DNA of 64,000 bases from Streptomyces sp. G-G2 (GTDB lineage: Bacteria > Actinomycetota > Actinomycetes > Streptomycetales > Streptomycetaceae), in assembly GCF_030063135.1 (NCBI RefSeq), contig NZ_JASISO010000036.1, forward strand, positions 1-64,000, read 5' to 3'. The position numbers and the translations under genes are program-made. Below are positions 33,376 to 42,105 of the stretch, in pieces. How positions within the stretch are numbered: the stretch's first letter is position 1; each line of letters begins with the position of its first letter. The notes under the pieces are model-generated. The model was not told the origin of the DNA, ran no database searches, and saw nothing but the letters and a program-made list of their open reading frames with translations.

Positions 33376-34287
33376 GTGTCCGGATTCGTCGAAAAGCCCG
33401 AGCCGGTCCAGGTGCCCGGCCTCGTCCACCTCCACACCGGCAAGGTCCGCGACCTCTACCGCGACGCGGACGACAACCTCGTCATGGTCGCCAGTGACCG
33501 GATGTCCGCTTTCGACTGGGTGCTGCCCACCGAGATCCCGGACAAGGGACGCGTCCTGACCCAGCTGTCCTTGTGGTGGTTCGACCAGCTCGCGGACCTC
33601 GTGCCGAACCACGTGATCAGCACCGACCTGCCCGAGGGCGCCCCCGCCGACTGGGCGGGCCGCACCCTGATCTGCCGCGACCTCGACATGGTCGCCGTCG
33701 AGTGCGTGGCCCGCGGCTACCTCACCGGCTCCGGGCTCGCCGAATACGAGCAGACCCGCACCGTCTGCGGACTCGCGCTCCCCGAGGGCCTCGTGGACGG
33801 CTCCGAGCTGCCCGCCCCGATCTTCACCCCGGCCGCCAAGGCCGCGGTCGGCGAGCACGACGAGAACGTCACCTACGAGGAGGTCGCGCGCACCACCGAC
33901 GCCGAGACGGCGGCGCTGCTGCGCCGGACCACCCTCGACGTGTACGGCAGGGCCCGGGACATCGCGCGCGAGCGCGGGATCATCCTGGCGGACACCAAGT
34001 TCGAGTTCGGCTTCGACAAGGACGGCGCACTGATCGCCGCCGACGAGGTGCTGACCCCGGACTCCTCCCGCTTCTGGCCCGCCGACCTGTGGGAGCCGGG
34101 CCACGCCCAGCCCTCCTACGACAAGCAGTACGTCCGCGACTGGCTGACCTCCCCGGCCTCCGGCTGGGACCGCCACGGCGAACTCCCGCCGCCCGCGCTC
34201 CCGCAGGACGTGGTGGAGCGGACCCGCGCCAAGTACATCGAGGCGTACGAGCGCCTCACCGGCCAGGGCTGGAAGAGCTGGACCTGA
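33376..34287 (+). CDS. purC: Phosphoribosylaminoimidazole-succinocarboxamide synthase (SAICAR synthetase)
   Basis: A 303-residue enzyme joining CAIR and aspartate with ATP. VHLHTGKVRDLYRD (about 16-29), VASDRMSAFDWVLPTEIPDKG (in pieces about 37-57), VECVARGYLTGSG, and the C-terminal EVLTPDSSRFWP are family signatures. GTG at 33376 sits after ACAGGGAG; the open frame continues far upstream but is antisense-like. It is followed by a bidirectional terminator and tRNA-Gly. Confidence 0.97.
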   Translation: MSGFVEKPEPVQVPGLVHLHTGKVRDLYRDADDNLVMVASDRMSAFDWVLPTEIPDKGRVLTQLSLWWFDQLADLVPNHVISTDLPEGAPADWAGRTLICRDLDMVAVECVARGYLTGSGLAEYEQTRTVCGLALPEGLVDGSELPAPIFTPAAKAAVGEHDENVTYEEVARTTDAETAALLRRTTLDVYGRARDIARERGIILADTKFEFGFDKDGALIAADEVLTPDSSRFWPADLWEPGHAQPSYDKQYVRDWLTSPASGWDRHGELPPPALPQDVVERTRAKYIEAYERLTGQGWKSWT

Positions 34288-34350
34288 TGCGGACGGGGCC
34301 CGGAAACGGGGCCCGGACGCGGTCCCGTCCCGGACACGGTTCCGGACACG

Positions 34351-34383
34351 AAGAAGCCCCCGGTCGAGGACCGGGGGCTTCTT
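34351..34383. terminator. Bidirectional terminator between purC and tRNA-Gly
   Basis: AAGAAGCCCCCGGTC / GACCGGGGGCTTCTT: a 15-bp stem with GAG loop, flanked by A/T tracts on both sides, so it can serve the convergent genes. Confidence 0.9.
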
Positions 34384-34391
34384 CACTGCGG

Positions 34392-34464
<73 letters not shown>

Positions 34465-34488
34465 CTGTGCGCCTTGGCGCGACACCTA

Positions 34489-35145
34489 CTATACCCATCC
34501 CCGGGCACGCGCGAGACGCACCGCCGTGTGCCGGTTCTCGGCGCCCAGCTTCGTCGCGGCCGAGGAGAGGTAGTTGCGTACGGTGCCCTGCGACAACGAG
34601 GCCCGCTCGGCGATCTCCGCGACCGGCGCCCCGTCCGCCGCGAGTTCCAGCACCTCCGCTTCCCGCGCGGTCAGCGGCGAGTCCCCGGCGCTGATCGCGT
34701 CCGCCGCCAACTCCGGGTCCACATAGCGCCCTCCGGCGTGCACGGTCCGGATGATCTCGGCGAGCCGCTGCGCCGACACCGTCTTGGGCGCGAAGGCCCG
34801 TACGCCCGCGGCCAGCGCCCGTTTCAGGTGCCCCGGGCGGCCGTGACTGGTCACGATCATGGTTCTGCAGCCCGGGAGTTCGGCCCGCAGCGATGTGGCC
34901 ACGCTCACACCGTCCGCCCCCGGCATCTGCAGGTCCAGCACCGCCACGTCCGGCCGGTGCGCCCGCGCCATGGCGAGGGCCTCGGGGCCGGTGGCGGCCT
35001 CGGCGACCACGAGCAGGTCGTCCTCCAGCGCCAGCAGCGCGGCCAGCGCCCCCCGGATCAGGTGCTCGTCGTCGGCGAGCAGCACCCGTACGGGACCCAC
35101 CGCGCCCGCCGCCCCGCCCGTGCTCCCCACGCCCCGCCCGCTCAT
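34489..35145 (-). CDS. NarL/LuxR-type response regulator
   Basis: A 218-residue two-component regulator. The receiver domain (about 18-135) has LLADDEHLIR, the phospho-acceptor in VAVLDLQMPG (about Asp69), a Ser-containing VTSHG switch and the Lys in FAPKTVS. The LuxR HTH (about 152-215) reads LTAREAEVLELAADG ... ASLSQGTVRNYLSSA. ATG at 35145 overlaps the end of the upstream kinase-containing gene by four bases, so they are co-expressed. It likely controls the ABC transporter operon through the palindrome at 36779. Confidence 0.93.
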   Translation of the reverse strand: MSGRGVGSTGGAAGAVGPVRVLLADDEHLIRGALAALLALEDDLLVVAEAATGPEALAMARAHRPDVAVLDLQMPGADGVSVATSLRAELPGCRTMIVTSHGRPGHLKRALAAGVRAFAPKTVSAQRLAEIIRTVHAGGRYVDPELAADAISAGDSPLTAREAEVLELAADGAPVAEIAERASLSQGTVRNYLSSAATKLGAENRHTAVRLARARGWV

Positions 35146-36725
35146 CCACGTGCCTCCTGTCCCGGAATCCCGGCCCTCGCTCCATCGGACCCGGGCTCCT
35201 GCCCCGGGCCCTGCCCCGGCACCTCGGCCCGCAACCGGAACACACCCCCCGGCCCCGGGTCCGCACCCGCCGGGCCCGGGGCCCGCGCGGGGACGAGCCC
35301 CGCCTCCAGCGAACCGCCCAGCGCCCCCAGCCGCTCCCGCAGCCCCGCGAGCCCCGAGCCGGGCGGCCCGGCCGGGGCCGCCGGAGCCCCGTCGTTCTCC
35401 ACCAGCAGCACCACGGCCCCCGCGTCCCCGCCCGCCAGCCGGATCACGCACTCCCGCGCGTCCCCGTGCCGCAGGACGTTCGTGGTGGCCTCCCGGACCA
35501 CCCAGCCGAGCGCGGACTGCACCGCGGCGGGCAGCTCCCGCCGCTCCAGCAGCTCCACCCGGCAGTCGATCCCGGCGGCGCTCAGCACCCCGCGCGCGCC
35601 CTCCAGTTCCACCCCGAGGTCCGCCTCCCGGTAGCCGCGCACCACGTCCCGCACCTCCCGCTGGGACTCCCGCGCGATCCGCTGCACCTCGACCATCTGG
35701 TCCACCGCCTCCGGGCGCCCGCGCCGCGCGAGCCGCACCGCCAGCTCGCTCTTGAGCGCGATCACCGCCAGATTGCGGCCCATCACGTCGTGCAGGTCCC
35801 GGCCGAAGCGCAGCCGCTCCTCGGCGACCGCGAGCCGCGCCTGGAGCTCCCGCGAGTGCTCCAGCTCCCACACCGTGCTCAGCAGCCACGCCGAGAACCC
35901 GTAGGTGAAGGCCATGAAGAAGCCGAGCGCCGACTGGAGCCGCGGCGTACGGATCTCCACGTGCCGCCCGTCGGCGGCGGCCCGCAGGGACAACGGCAGC
36001 CGCGCCGCCGCCACACCCTCGGGCAGCGTGAACCGGATCCGGGCGGGCCGGGTCGCGGTGACCTCGGCCGGGGTCCCGGACAGCACGAGTTCCCCCTCGT
36101 GCAGGATCGCCAGCCGGTCCGCCAACTCCTCCGCCTCCTCCAGGTAGTGCGTGGTCAGCAGCACCGTGGTCCCCTCGTCGCGCAGCGCCCGCACCAGCGC
36201 CCAGGTGTCCCGGCGCCCCTCCGGGTCCATGCCGGTGGTCGGTTCGTCGAGGAAGAGCACCTCGGGCCGCCCGAGCAGGGCCAGCGCCAGATCGAGCCGC
36301 CGCCGCTCCCCGCCGGAGAGCTGTTTGACCCGTACGCCCGCCCGCGCCCCGAGCCCGACCAGCTCCAGCACCTCCGCGCCGGTCCGGGCGCCGGTGGTGA
36401 GCCCGGCCCACATCCGGACGGTCTCGGCGACGGACAGGTCGGAGGGGAAGCCACCCTCCTGGAGCATGACCCCGGTGCGGGGACGGACGGCGGCCCGCTG
36501 CCGGAAGGGGTCGAGTCCGAAGACCCGGACCCGGCCGCCGCTGGGCACGGCCAGCCCCTCCAGCAGTTCGACGGTGGACGTCTTCCCGGCCCCGTTGGTG
36601 CCGAGCAGGGCGAAGATCTCGCCGCGGGCGACGGAGAAGGAGATCCCGCGCACGGCTTCGAAGCCCCCGGAGTAGGCGCGGCGCAGGTCCCTGGTTTCGA
36701 TCACTGATTGGTCGGTGTCGGTCAT
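35142..36725 (-). CDS. Chimeric ABC-transporter ATPase/sensor histidine kinase
   Basis: A 527-residue protein combining two normally separate proteins. Residues 1-262 are a drug-exporter-type ABC ATPase: Walker A GTNGAGKT (42-49), signature LSGGE (136-140), Walker B LFLDEPTTG (157-165) and H-loop TTH (191-193). From about 265, ALGFFMAFTYGFSAWLL is the last transmembrane helix of a DesK/NarX-type kinase. It is followed by the HisKA_3 box FGRDLHDVMG (His312), the N-box EATTNVLRHG (about 411-420) and a C-terminal ATPase domain with GSGLAGLRERLGALGG. The permease gene and the kinase's sensor part, normally lying between, are missing. ATG at 36725. Confidence 0.85.
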   Translation of the reverse strand: MTDTDQSVIETRDLRRAYSGGFEAVRGISFSVARGEIFALLGTNGAGKTSTVELLEGLAVPSGGRVRVFGLDPFRQRAAVRPRTGVMLQEGGFPSDLSVAETVRMWAGLTTGARTGAEVLELVGLGARAGVRVKQLSGGERRRLDLALALLGRPEVLFLDEPTTGMDPEGRRDTWALVRALRDEGTTVLLTTHYLEEAEELADRLAILHEGELVLSGTPAEVTATRPARIRFTLPEGVAAARLPLSLRAAADGRHVEIRTPRLQSALGFFMAFTYGFSAWLLSTVWELEHSRELQARLAVAEERLRFGRDLHDVMGRNLAVIALKSELAVRLARRGRPEAVDQMVEVQRIARESQREVRDVVRGYREADLGVELEGARGVLSAAGIDCRVELLERRELPAAVQSALGWVVREATTNVLRHGDARECVIRLAGGDAGAVVLLVENDGAPAAPAGPPGSGLAGLRERLGALGGSLEAGLVPARAPGPAGADPGPGGVFRLRAEVPGQGPGQEPGSDGARAGIPGQEARG

Positions 36726-36778
36726 GACTCCAGCCTCCGGCCGGTTCCGGAGGCGCGGCAGTGCGCCTCTTCACCACT

Positions 36779-36800
36779 CCCGATGACATTTGTCATCGGG
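36779..36800. promoter_or_regulatory. Palindromic operator candidate upstream of the ABC/kinase-regulator operon
   Basis: CCCGATGACA-TT-TGTCATCGGG: perfect 10-bp arms with a 2-nt spacer, 54 bases upstream of the ATG at 36725. Symmetry, AT-rich centre and position suit a NarL/LuxR-type regulator dimer, most simply the regulator encoded in the same operon. Confidence 0.6.
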
Positions 36801-36840
36801 GGCGGCCGGGCCGGGGCAATCGCGGCAATCGGGGCAACGC

Positions 36841-36871
36841 AGAAGGCCCCAGTCGATGACTGGGGCCTTCT
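36841..36871. terminator. Terminator of tRNA-Gly copy 2
   Basis: AGAAGGCCCCAGTC / GACTGGGGCCTTCT: a 14-bp perfect stem with GAT loop, 33 bases beyond the 3' end of the tRNA at 36905. Confidence 0.9.
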
Positions 36872-36904
36872 GGCTGAGAATCTTCTGCAACAAGTGCATA
36901 CAAG

Positions 36905-36977
<73 letters not shown>

Positions 36978-37070
36978 AAACTCGCGGTGATCGGATCCCC
37001 CGAGAGGGCCGTCAAGCGGTTGCGAGCATCACTGTACCCGATCCACCGTAGTGGTCGGTAAAGCGTGCAG

Positions 37071-37142
37071 AGCGGGTGACAGGAATTGCACACTGCGCCT
37101 TCCCCCTGGAAGGAGGATGTTCTACTACTGAACTACACCCGC
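37071..37142 (-). tRNA. Atypical tRNA-Gly(UCC)
   Basis: A 72-nt cloverleaf with perfect acceptor (GCGGGTG/CACCCGC), D-stem (GTTC/GAAC) and anticodon stem (TCCTC/GGGGA, one G-U), anticodon loop CTTCCAG (UCC). The D-loop is AGTAGTA with one G where GG is usual. The T-loop is TGCAATT instead of TTCRANY. The T-stem CAGTG/CCTGT pairs at only two of five positions. Standard tRNA finders may score it poorly. It may be a non-canonical glycine donor or a decaying gene. Confidence 0.75.
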
Positions 37143-37230
37143 ACGACCTTCGGGGCTTTGACCTGCGGTCTGGCCCCTCGGCGTGATCCACACACTAGCC
37201 GATCCATGGGGGTGGATGGCAAATCGGGGG

Positions 37231-37548
37231 TCAGTGGGCCGCGTTGTAGGCCTCGTAGACCTTCTTGGGGATGCGGCCGCGGGGCGGCACGTCGAGCTGG
37301 TTGGAGCGCGCCCAGGCGCGGACGACCGCCGGGTCCGGAGCGATCGAGGTGTGCTTGTAGGCCTTCCCGGAACGGGACTGCCGACGGCCGGCGGCCACGT
37401 AAGGGGCCAGGCTCTTCCGGAGCTTCTTTGCGTTGGCGAGATTGAGGTCGATCTCGTACGACTTACCGTCCAGGGCGAACACGACCGTTTCCGACGCTTC
37501 TCCGCCGTCGATGTCGTCGGAGATCGTGACTACTACGCGCTGCGCCAC
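37231..37548 (-). CDS. lsrL: Lsr2-family nucleoid-associated protein (probable LsrL paralogue)
   Basis: A 105-residue H-NS-like DNA-bridging protein. The N-terminal dimerisation domain starts MAQRVVVTISDDIDGGEASE, and the C-terminal AT-hook-like motif is PPRGRIPKKVYEAY, with the RGR that enters the minor groove. Streptomyces have two copies; the one beside purS is LsrL, while Lsr2 itself lies elsewhere. The symbol is assigned on that context. It represses or organises AT-rich, often foreign, DNA. ATG at 37548. Confidence 0.9.
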   Translation of the reverse strand: MAQRVVVTISDDIDGGEASETVVFALDGKSYEIDLNLANAKKLRKSLAPYVAAGRRQSRSGKAYKHTSIAPDPAVVRAWARSNQLDVPPRGRIPKKVYEAYNAAH

Positions 37549-37875
37549 GGATATCGGTCCCTTCGCGCGGCAACCGGCGCCTGTTGACGTGCGGTGATGC
37601 CGACTGTGTGGATGCTTCGGAGCAATGCTTCATTCCGCCGGTTTTCCGGAGGATTCCTTTGTACCGTGATTCGCATTGGATAGCGAAGCCCAGTTAATTG
37701 TCTCCGCGTGTCCCGCCGCAATCCCAGGCACGTGTTTTTCCGGTGGATTTTGCGAAGCCATGGTGAAGCCGAAACCCCCCGACCGACCCCGCCGAAGCAT
37801 ATCTACCCGCGTAGAATTTTTGGCCGGGTACGCTGATGGAACCGCCTTCGCACCAAACCACACACGGGAGTGCCA
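37549..37875. other. Divergent lsr2-like/purS intergenic region
   Basis: 327 bases, clearly more AT-rich than its neighbours, which suits Lsr2-type autobinding. A -10-like TAGAAT lies at 37812-37817 on the purS side without a convincing -35. No RNA element is recognised; in particular I see no purine riboswitch. Confidence 0.45.
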
Positions 37876-38121
37876 GTGGCACGCGTCGTAGTCGACGTCA
37901 TGCTCAAGCCGGAGATCCTCGACCCCCAGGGCCAGGCGGTGCAGCGTGCACTGCCGCGTCTGGGCTTCGATGGGATCGCCGACGTCCGCCAGGGGAAGCG
38001 CTTCGAACTGGAGGTGGAGGGACCGGTCGACCAGGCCGCCCTCGACCGCATCCACACGATGGCCGAAACGTTCCTCGCCAACACCGTCATCGAAGACTTC
38101 ACCGTGAAGGTCGAGGCCTGA
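37876..38121 (+). CDS. purS: FGAM synthase subunit PurS
   Basis: An 81-residue small subunit of the three-part FGAM synthase (PurSQL) that bridges PurQ and Pur[20 protein letters not shown] and RVELEVEG-like [10 protein letters not shown] are typical. GTG at 37876 is preferred over GTG 37870 because GGGAG is correctly spaced to it and homologues begin there. Start of the purS-purQ-purL operon. Confidence 0.95.
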   Translation: MARVVVDVMLKPEILDPQGQAVQRALPRLGFDGIADVRQGKRFELEVEGPVDQAALDRIHTMAETFLANTVIEDFTVKVEA

Positions 38122-38123
38122 CG

Positions 38124-38804
38124 GTGACCACTCGCATCGGAGTCGTCACGTTCCCCGGAACGCTCGACGACCGTGACTCGCTGCGCGCCATCCGCCTCGC
38201 GGGTGCCGAGCCGGTCCCGCTGTGGCACCGCGACAAGGACCTGCACCAGGTCGACGCGGTCGTCCTCGCGGGCGGGTTCAGCTACGGCGACTACCTGCGC
38301 GCCGGAGCCATCTCCCGTTTCTCGCCGGTGATGGAGCCGCTGATCGACGCCGCGCGGTCGGGCATGCCCGTCCTCGGCATCTGCAACGGCTTCCAGATCC
38401 TCACCGAGGCCCACCTGCTGCCGGGCGCGATGCTCCGCAACAACCACCTGCACTTCGTCTGCCGCGACCAGAAGCTGCGCGTGGAGAACGCGGAGACCGC
38501 GTGGACCGGCGACTACACCGCCGGCCAGGAGATCTCCGTACCGCTGAAGAACATGGACGGCCGCTACACCGCGGACGAGCACACGCTCGACGAGCTGGAG
38601 GCCGAGGGCCGGGTGGCCTTCCGCTACCTGGACGGCAACCCCAACGGCTCGCTGCGCGACATCGCGGGCATCACGAACGCGGCGGGCAACATCGTGGGCC
38701 TCATGCCGCACCCCGAACACGCGGTCGAGCCGCTGATCGGGACGGGCCGCACCGACGGTCTCGGATTCTTCACCTCGATCCTGAAGAAGCTGGTCACCGC
38801 ATGA
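38124..38804 (+). CDS. purQ: FGAM synthase glutaminase subunit PurQ
   Basis: A 226-residue class I glutamine amidotransferase supplying ammonia to PurL. The nucleophile is in [12 protein letters not shown] (Cys87), and the His/Glu dyad is in [11 protein letters not shown] (about 193-203). [12 protein letters not shown] marks the family. GTG at 38124, two bases after purS; its stop overlaps the purL ATG. Confidence 0.97.
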   Translation: MTTRIGVVTFPGTLDDRDSLRAIRLAGAEPVPLWHRDKDLHQVDAVVLAGGFSYGDYLRAGAISRFSPVMEPLIDAARSGMPVLGICNGFQILTEAHLLPGAMLRNNHLHFVCRDQKLRVENAETAWTGDYTAGQEISVPLKNMDGRYTADEHTLDELEAEGRVAFRYLDGNPNGSLRDIAGITNAAGNIVGLMPHPEHAVEPLIGTGRTDGLGFFTSILKKLVTA

Positions 38805-41050
38805 GCCTCGACACCGTCAAGAACGCGACCGGCACGCCGGACGCGGAGCAGCCGTGGAAGGAACTCGGCCTCAAGGAGGACGAGTACGCCCGGATCCGGG
38901 AGATCCTCGGCCGCCGTCCCACCGGCGCCGAGCTGGCCATGTACTCCGTCATGTGGTCCGAGCACTGCTCGTACAAGAGCAGCAAGGTCCACCTGAAGCA
39001 GTTCGGCGAGAAGGCCCCCGAGAACACCGCGATGCTCGTCGGGATCGGCGAGAACGCGGGCGTCGTCGACGTCGGCCAGGGTTACGCGGTCACCTTCAAG
39101 GTCGAGTCGCACAACCACCCGTCGTACATCGAGCCCTACCAGGGCGCCGCCACCGGCATCGGCGGCATCGTCCGCGACATCCTCGCCATGGGCGCCCGCC
39201 CGGTCGCGGTCGTGGACCCGCTGCGCTTCGGCGCGGCCGACCACCCCGACACCAAGCGCGTCCTGCCCGGCGTGGTCGCGGGCATCGGCGGCTACGGCAA
39301 CTGCCTGGGCCTGCCCAACATCGGCGGCGAGGTCGTCTTCGACTCCTGCTACCAGGGCAACCCGCTGGTCAACGCCGGGTGCATCGGCGTGATGAAGCAC
39401 GAGGACATCCACCTCGCCAAGGCCTCCGGCCCCGGCAACAAGGTCATCCTCTACGGCGCCCGCACGGGCGGCGACGGCATCGGCGGCGTGTCCGTGCTGG
39501 CCTCGGAGACCTTCGACTCCACCAAGCCCACGAAGCGCCCCGCCGTCCAGGTCGGCGACCCCTTCCAGGAGAAGCTCCTCATCGAGTGCACCCTGGAGAT
39601 CTTCAAGGAGAAGCTGGTCGCGGGCATCCAGGACCTCGGCGGCGCGGGGCTCTCCTGCGCCACGTCCGAGCTGGCCTCCGCCGGCAGCGGCGGCATGCGC
39701 GTCGAACTGGACACCGTCCCGCTGCGCGACGCGACCCTCTCGCCCGAGGAAATCCTCATGAGCGAGTCGCAGGAACGCATGTGCGCGATCGTCGAGCCGC
39801 AGTACGTCGAGCGGTTCATGGAGATCTGCGAGAAGTGGGACGTCATCGCCACCGTCATCGGTGAGGTGACCGAGGGCGAGCGCCTGGAGATCTTCTGGCA
39901 CGGCGAGCAGATCGTCGACGTGCCCCCGGGCACCGTCGCCCACGAGGGCCCGGTCTACGAGCGCCCGTACGCCCGCCCCGAGTGGCAGGACGCGCTCCAG
40001 GCGGACGACGCCAACAAGCTGGCGCGTCCGGCCACCTCGGCCGAGCTGCGCGAGCAGGTCCTGGCACTGGTCTCCTCCCCGAACCAGGCGTCCAAGTCCT
40101 GGATCACCGACCAGTACGACCGGTTCGTGCAGGGCAACACCGTCCTGTCGCAGCCCGAGGACGCGGGCATGGTCCGCATCGACGAGGAGACCAACCTCGG
40201 CGTCGCCATGGCCACCGACGGCAACGGCCGTTTCGCCAAGCTCGACCCGTACACCGGCGCGCAGCTGGCCCTGGCCGAGGCCTACCGCAACGTGTCCGCG
40301 ACCGGCGCCAACCCCCTCGCGATCTCCGACTGCCTGAACTTCGGGTCCCCCGAGGACCCGGGCGTCATGTGGCAGTTCGCCGAGGCCTGCCGCGGTCTCG
40401 CGGACGGCTGCCTGGAGCTGGGCACCCCGGTGACCGGCGGCAACGTCTCGCTGTACAACCAGACCGGTGACACCGCGATCCACCCGACCCCGGTCGTGGC
40501 GGTGCTCGGTGTGATCGACGACGTCAACCGCCGTACGCCGATGGCGTTCACGGAGCCCGGGCAGCTGCTCTACCTGCTGGGTGACACGGCCGAGGAGTTC
40601 GGCGGCTCCGCCTGGTCCGAGGTCGTCCACCAGCACCTCGGCGGCATGCCGCCGAAGGTGGACCTGGGCCGCGAGAAGCTGCTCGGCGAGATCCTCATCT
40701 CGGGGTCCCGCGACGGCATGATCGACGCCGCGCACGACCTGTCCGACGGTGGCCTCGTCCAGGCGCTCACCGAGTCCTGCCTGCGCGGCGGCAACGGCGC
40801 GCGGATCGTGGTCCCGGAGACGCTGGACGCCTTCACCTTCCTCTTCTCCGAGTCCGCGGGCCGGGCCGTCGTGGCCGTCCCGCGCAGCGAGGAGCTCCGC
40901 TTCACCGACATGTGCGGCGCGCGCGGCCTGCCCGCCACGCGGATCGGTGTCGTGGACGGCGAGGAGATCGAGATCCAGGGCGAGTTCAGCATTCCGCTGA
41001 CCGAACTGCGTACCGCGCACGAGGCGACGATCCCGGCCCTGCTGGCCTGA
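38801..41050 (+). CDS. purL: FGAM synthase synthetase subunit PurL
   Basis: A 749-residue synthetase of the small (PurSQL) type, converting FGAR to FGAM with [18 protein letters not shown] (about 48-62), [20 protein letters not shown] (in pieces about 98-117), and [13 protein letters not shown] in the second half are signatures. ATGA overlap with purQ indicates coupling. A terminator follows at 41084. Confidence 0.98.
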   Translation: MSLDTVKNATGTPDAEQPWKELGLKEDEYARIREILGRRPTGAELAMYSVMWSEHCSYKSSKVHLKQFGEKAPENTAMLVGIGENAGVVDVGQGYAVTFKVESHNHPSYIEPYQGAATGIGGIVRDILAMGARPVAVVDPLRFGAADHPDTKRVLPGVVAGIGGYGNCLGLPNIGGEVVFDSCYQGNPLVNAGCIGVMKHEDIHLAKASGPGNKVILYGARTGGDGIGGVSVLASETFDSTKPTKRPAVQVGDPFQEKLLIECTLEIFKEKLVAGIQDLGGAGLSCATSELASAGSGGMRVELDTVPLRDATLSPEEILMSESQERMCAIVEPQYVERFMEICEKWDVIATVIGEVTEGERLEIFWHGEQIVDVPPGTVAHEGPVYERPYARPEWQDALQADDANKLARPATSAELREQVLALVSSPNQASKSWITDQYDRFVQGNTVLSQPEDAGMVRIDEETNLGVAMATDGNGRFAKLDPYTGAQLALAEAYRNVSATGANPLAISDCLNFGSPEDPGVMWQFAEACRGLADGCLELGTPVTGGNVSLYNQTGDTAIHPTPVVAVLGVIDDVNRRTPMAFTEPGQLLYLLGDTAEEFGGSAWSEVVHQHLGGMPPKVDLGREKLLGEILISGSRDGMIDAAHDLSDGGLVQALTESCLRGGNGARIVVPETLDAFTFLFSESAGRAVVAVPRSEELRFTDMCGARGLPATRIGVVDGEEIEIQGEFSIPLTELRTAHEATIPALLA

Positions 41051-41083
41051 TCCGCCCCGATCCGCCGGCCGCGACAGCGGTTA

Positions 41084-41119
41084 CGAGGCCCCGCCCGGGT
41101 TCGCCCGGACGGGGCCTCG
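41084..41119 (+). terminator. purL terminator
   Basis: CGAGGCCCCG-CCCGGG pairs with CCCGGA-CGGGGCCTCG (one mismatch) around a TTCG-like loop, 33 bases after the purL stop. Confidence 0.85.
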
Positions 41120-41270
41120 CGCTGTCCGGGCCGGTTGCTACGGGCCTTCTCGCGGGCGTGACATGGCGAACGCACACCCTGGGGGCGGAACATGTCCGCA
41201 CCGGGCGCCGCCGGGGCTCGGCGGCCTGACCCTCCCGGCCGCCGAGCCGGGCCGGGGATAGGGTCGGCGC

Positions 41271-42062
41271 ATGGCGCCTGGGAAGAAGAGACCGCGTACC
41301 TACGACTCCGCAAGGATCCGCGCGGCCGTCACCGCGCAGTTCGGGCACGTGGCCGACGCGGTACGGGGGTTGAGCGCAGAGCAGCTCGCCCGGCCGACGC
41401 ACCTCGGTGACTGGAGCGTCGGTGAACTCGCCGCGCACATCGCCTGGATCGCGGACTCCCTGGCGGGCGGCCTGGCCCGGCCGCCGGCCGCGAAGGCGGT
41501 GCTCAGCGCCGTGGAGTGGCCCTTCGCGACCGCACCGCTGGCCGGGCGGATCGCCGACGCGGCGGCCGAGACCCTGGGCGGGGCCCCGCTGCCCGAGCTG
41601 TACGAGCGGGCCGCGCACCGGATGGCCGGGGCGCTGGCCGACCATCGCGACGACCGGGTGCTCGACCTGTGGATCGGGGCGATGGCCCTGGGGGACTTCC
41701 TGGTCACCCGGACCGTGGAACTGGTGGTCCACACCGACGACCTGAACCGGGCGGCGGGGCTGGAGATCCAGGTCGAGCGCCAGGCGCTGGCCGCCTGCGT
41801 ACGGCTGCTGGCCGACGCGCTCGCGGAGAAGGCCCCGGGCGGCTCGGTCGAGGTACGGATCCCGCCGTTCGCGGTGGTCCAGTGCGTGGCCGGCCCCCGG
41901 CACACCCGGGGTACGCCGCCCAACGTGGTGGAGACGGACCCGCTGACCTGGATCCGGCTGGCCACCGGACGTACCGGGTGGGCCGGGGAGTTGGCGCGGG
42001 CCCGGGTCAGCGCCAGCGGCGAACGGGCCGACCTGGCCACGCTGCTGCCCCTGATGCGCTGA
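41271..42062 (+). CDS. Maleylpyruvate-isomerase-like, mycothiol-dependent family protein
   Basis: A 263-residue protein of the DinB/MDMPI fold. The N-terminal four-helix domain has LSAEQLARPTHLGDWSVGELAAHIAW (in pieces about 34-58), with the His57 region a metal ligand, and ELVVHTDDLNRA (His154 region). The C-terminal sterol-carrier-like region ends TGRTGWAGELARARVSASGERADLA, typical of the family in Streptomyces. Probably a mycothiol-using isomerase or transferase; substrate unknown. ATG at 41271. Confidence 0.85.
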   Translation: MAPGKKRPRTYDSARIRAAVTAQFGHVADAVRGLSAEQLARPTHLGDWSVGELAAHIAWIADSLAGGLARPPAAKAVLSAVEWPFATAPLAGRIADAAAETLGGAPLPELYERAAHRMAGALADHRDDRVLDLWIGAMALGDFLVTRTVELVVHTDDLNRAAGLEIQVERQALAACVRLLADALAEKAPGGSVEVRIPPFAVVQCVAGPRHTRGTPPNVVETDPLTWIRLATGRTGWAGELARARVSASGERADLATLLPLMR

Positions 42063-42105
42063 CCCGGCGGGCCGCCGTACGGGTCGGACCGGGCGGGGGG
42101 CCGGA

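Noticed and set aside
38624-41020. A 798-codon minus-strand open frame opposite purL
   Set aside because: Caused by GC-rich third positions of purL; the product is low-complexity and resembles no family.
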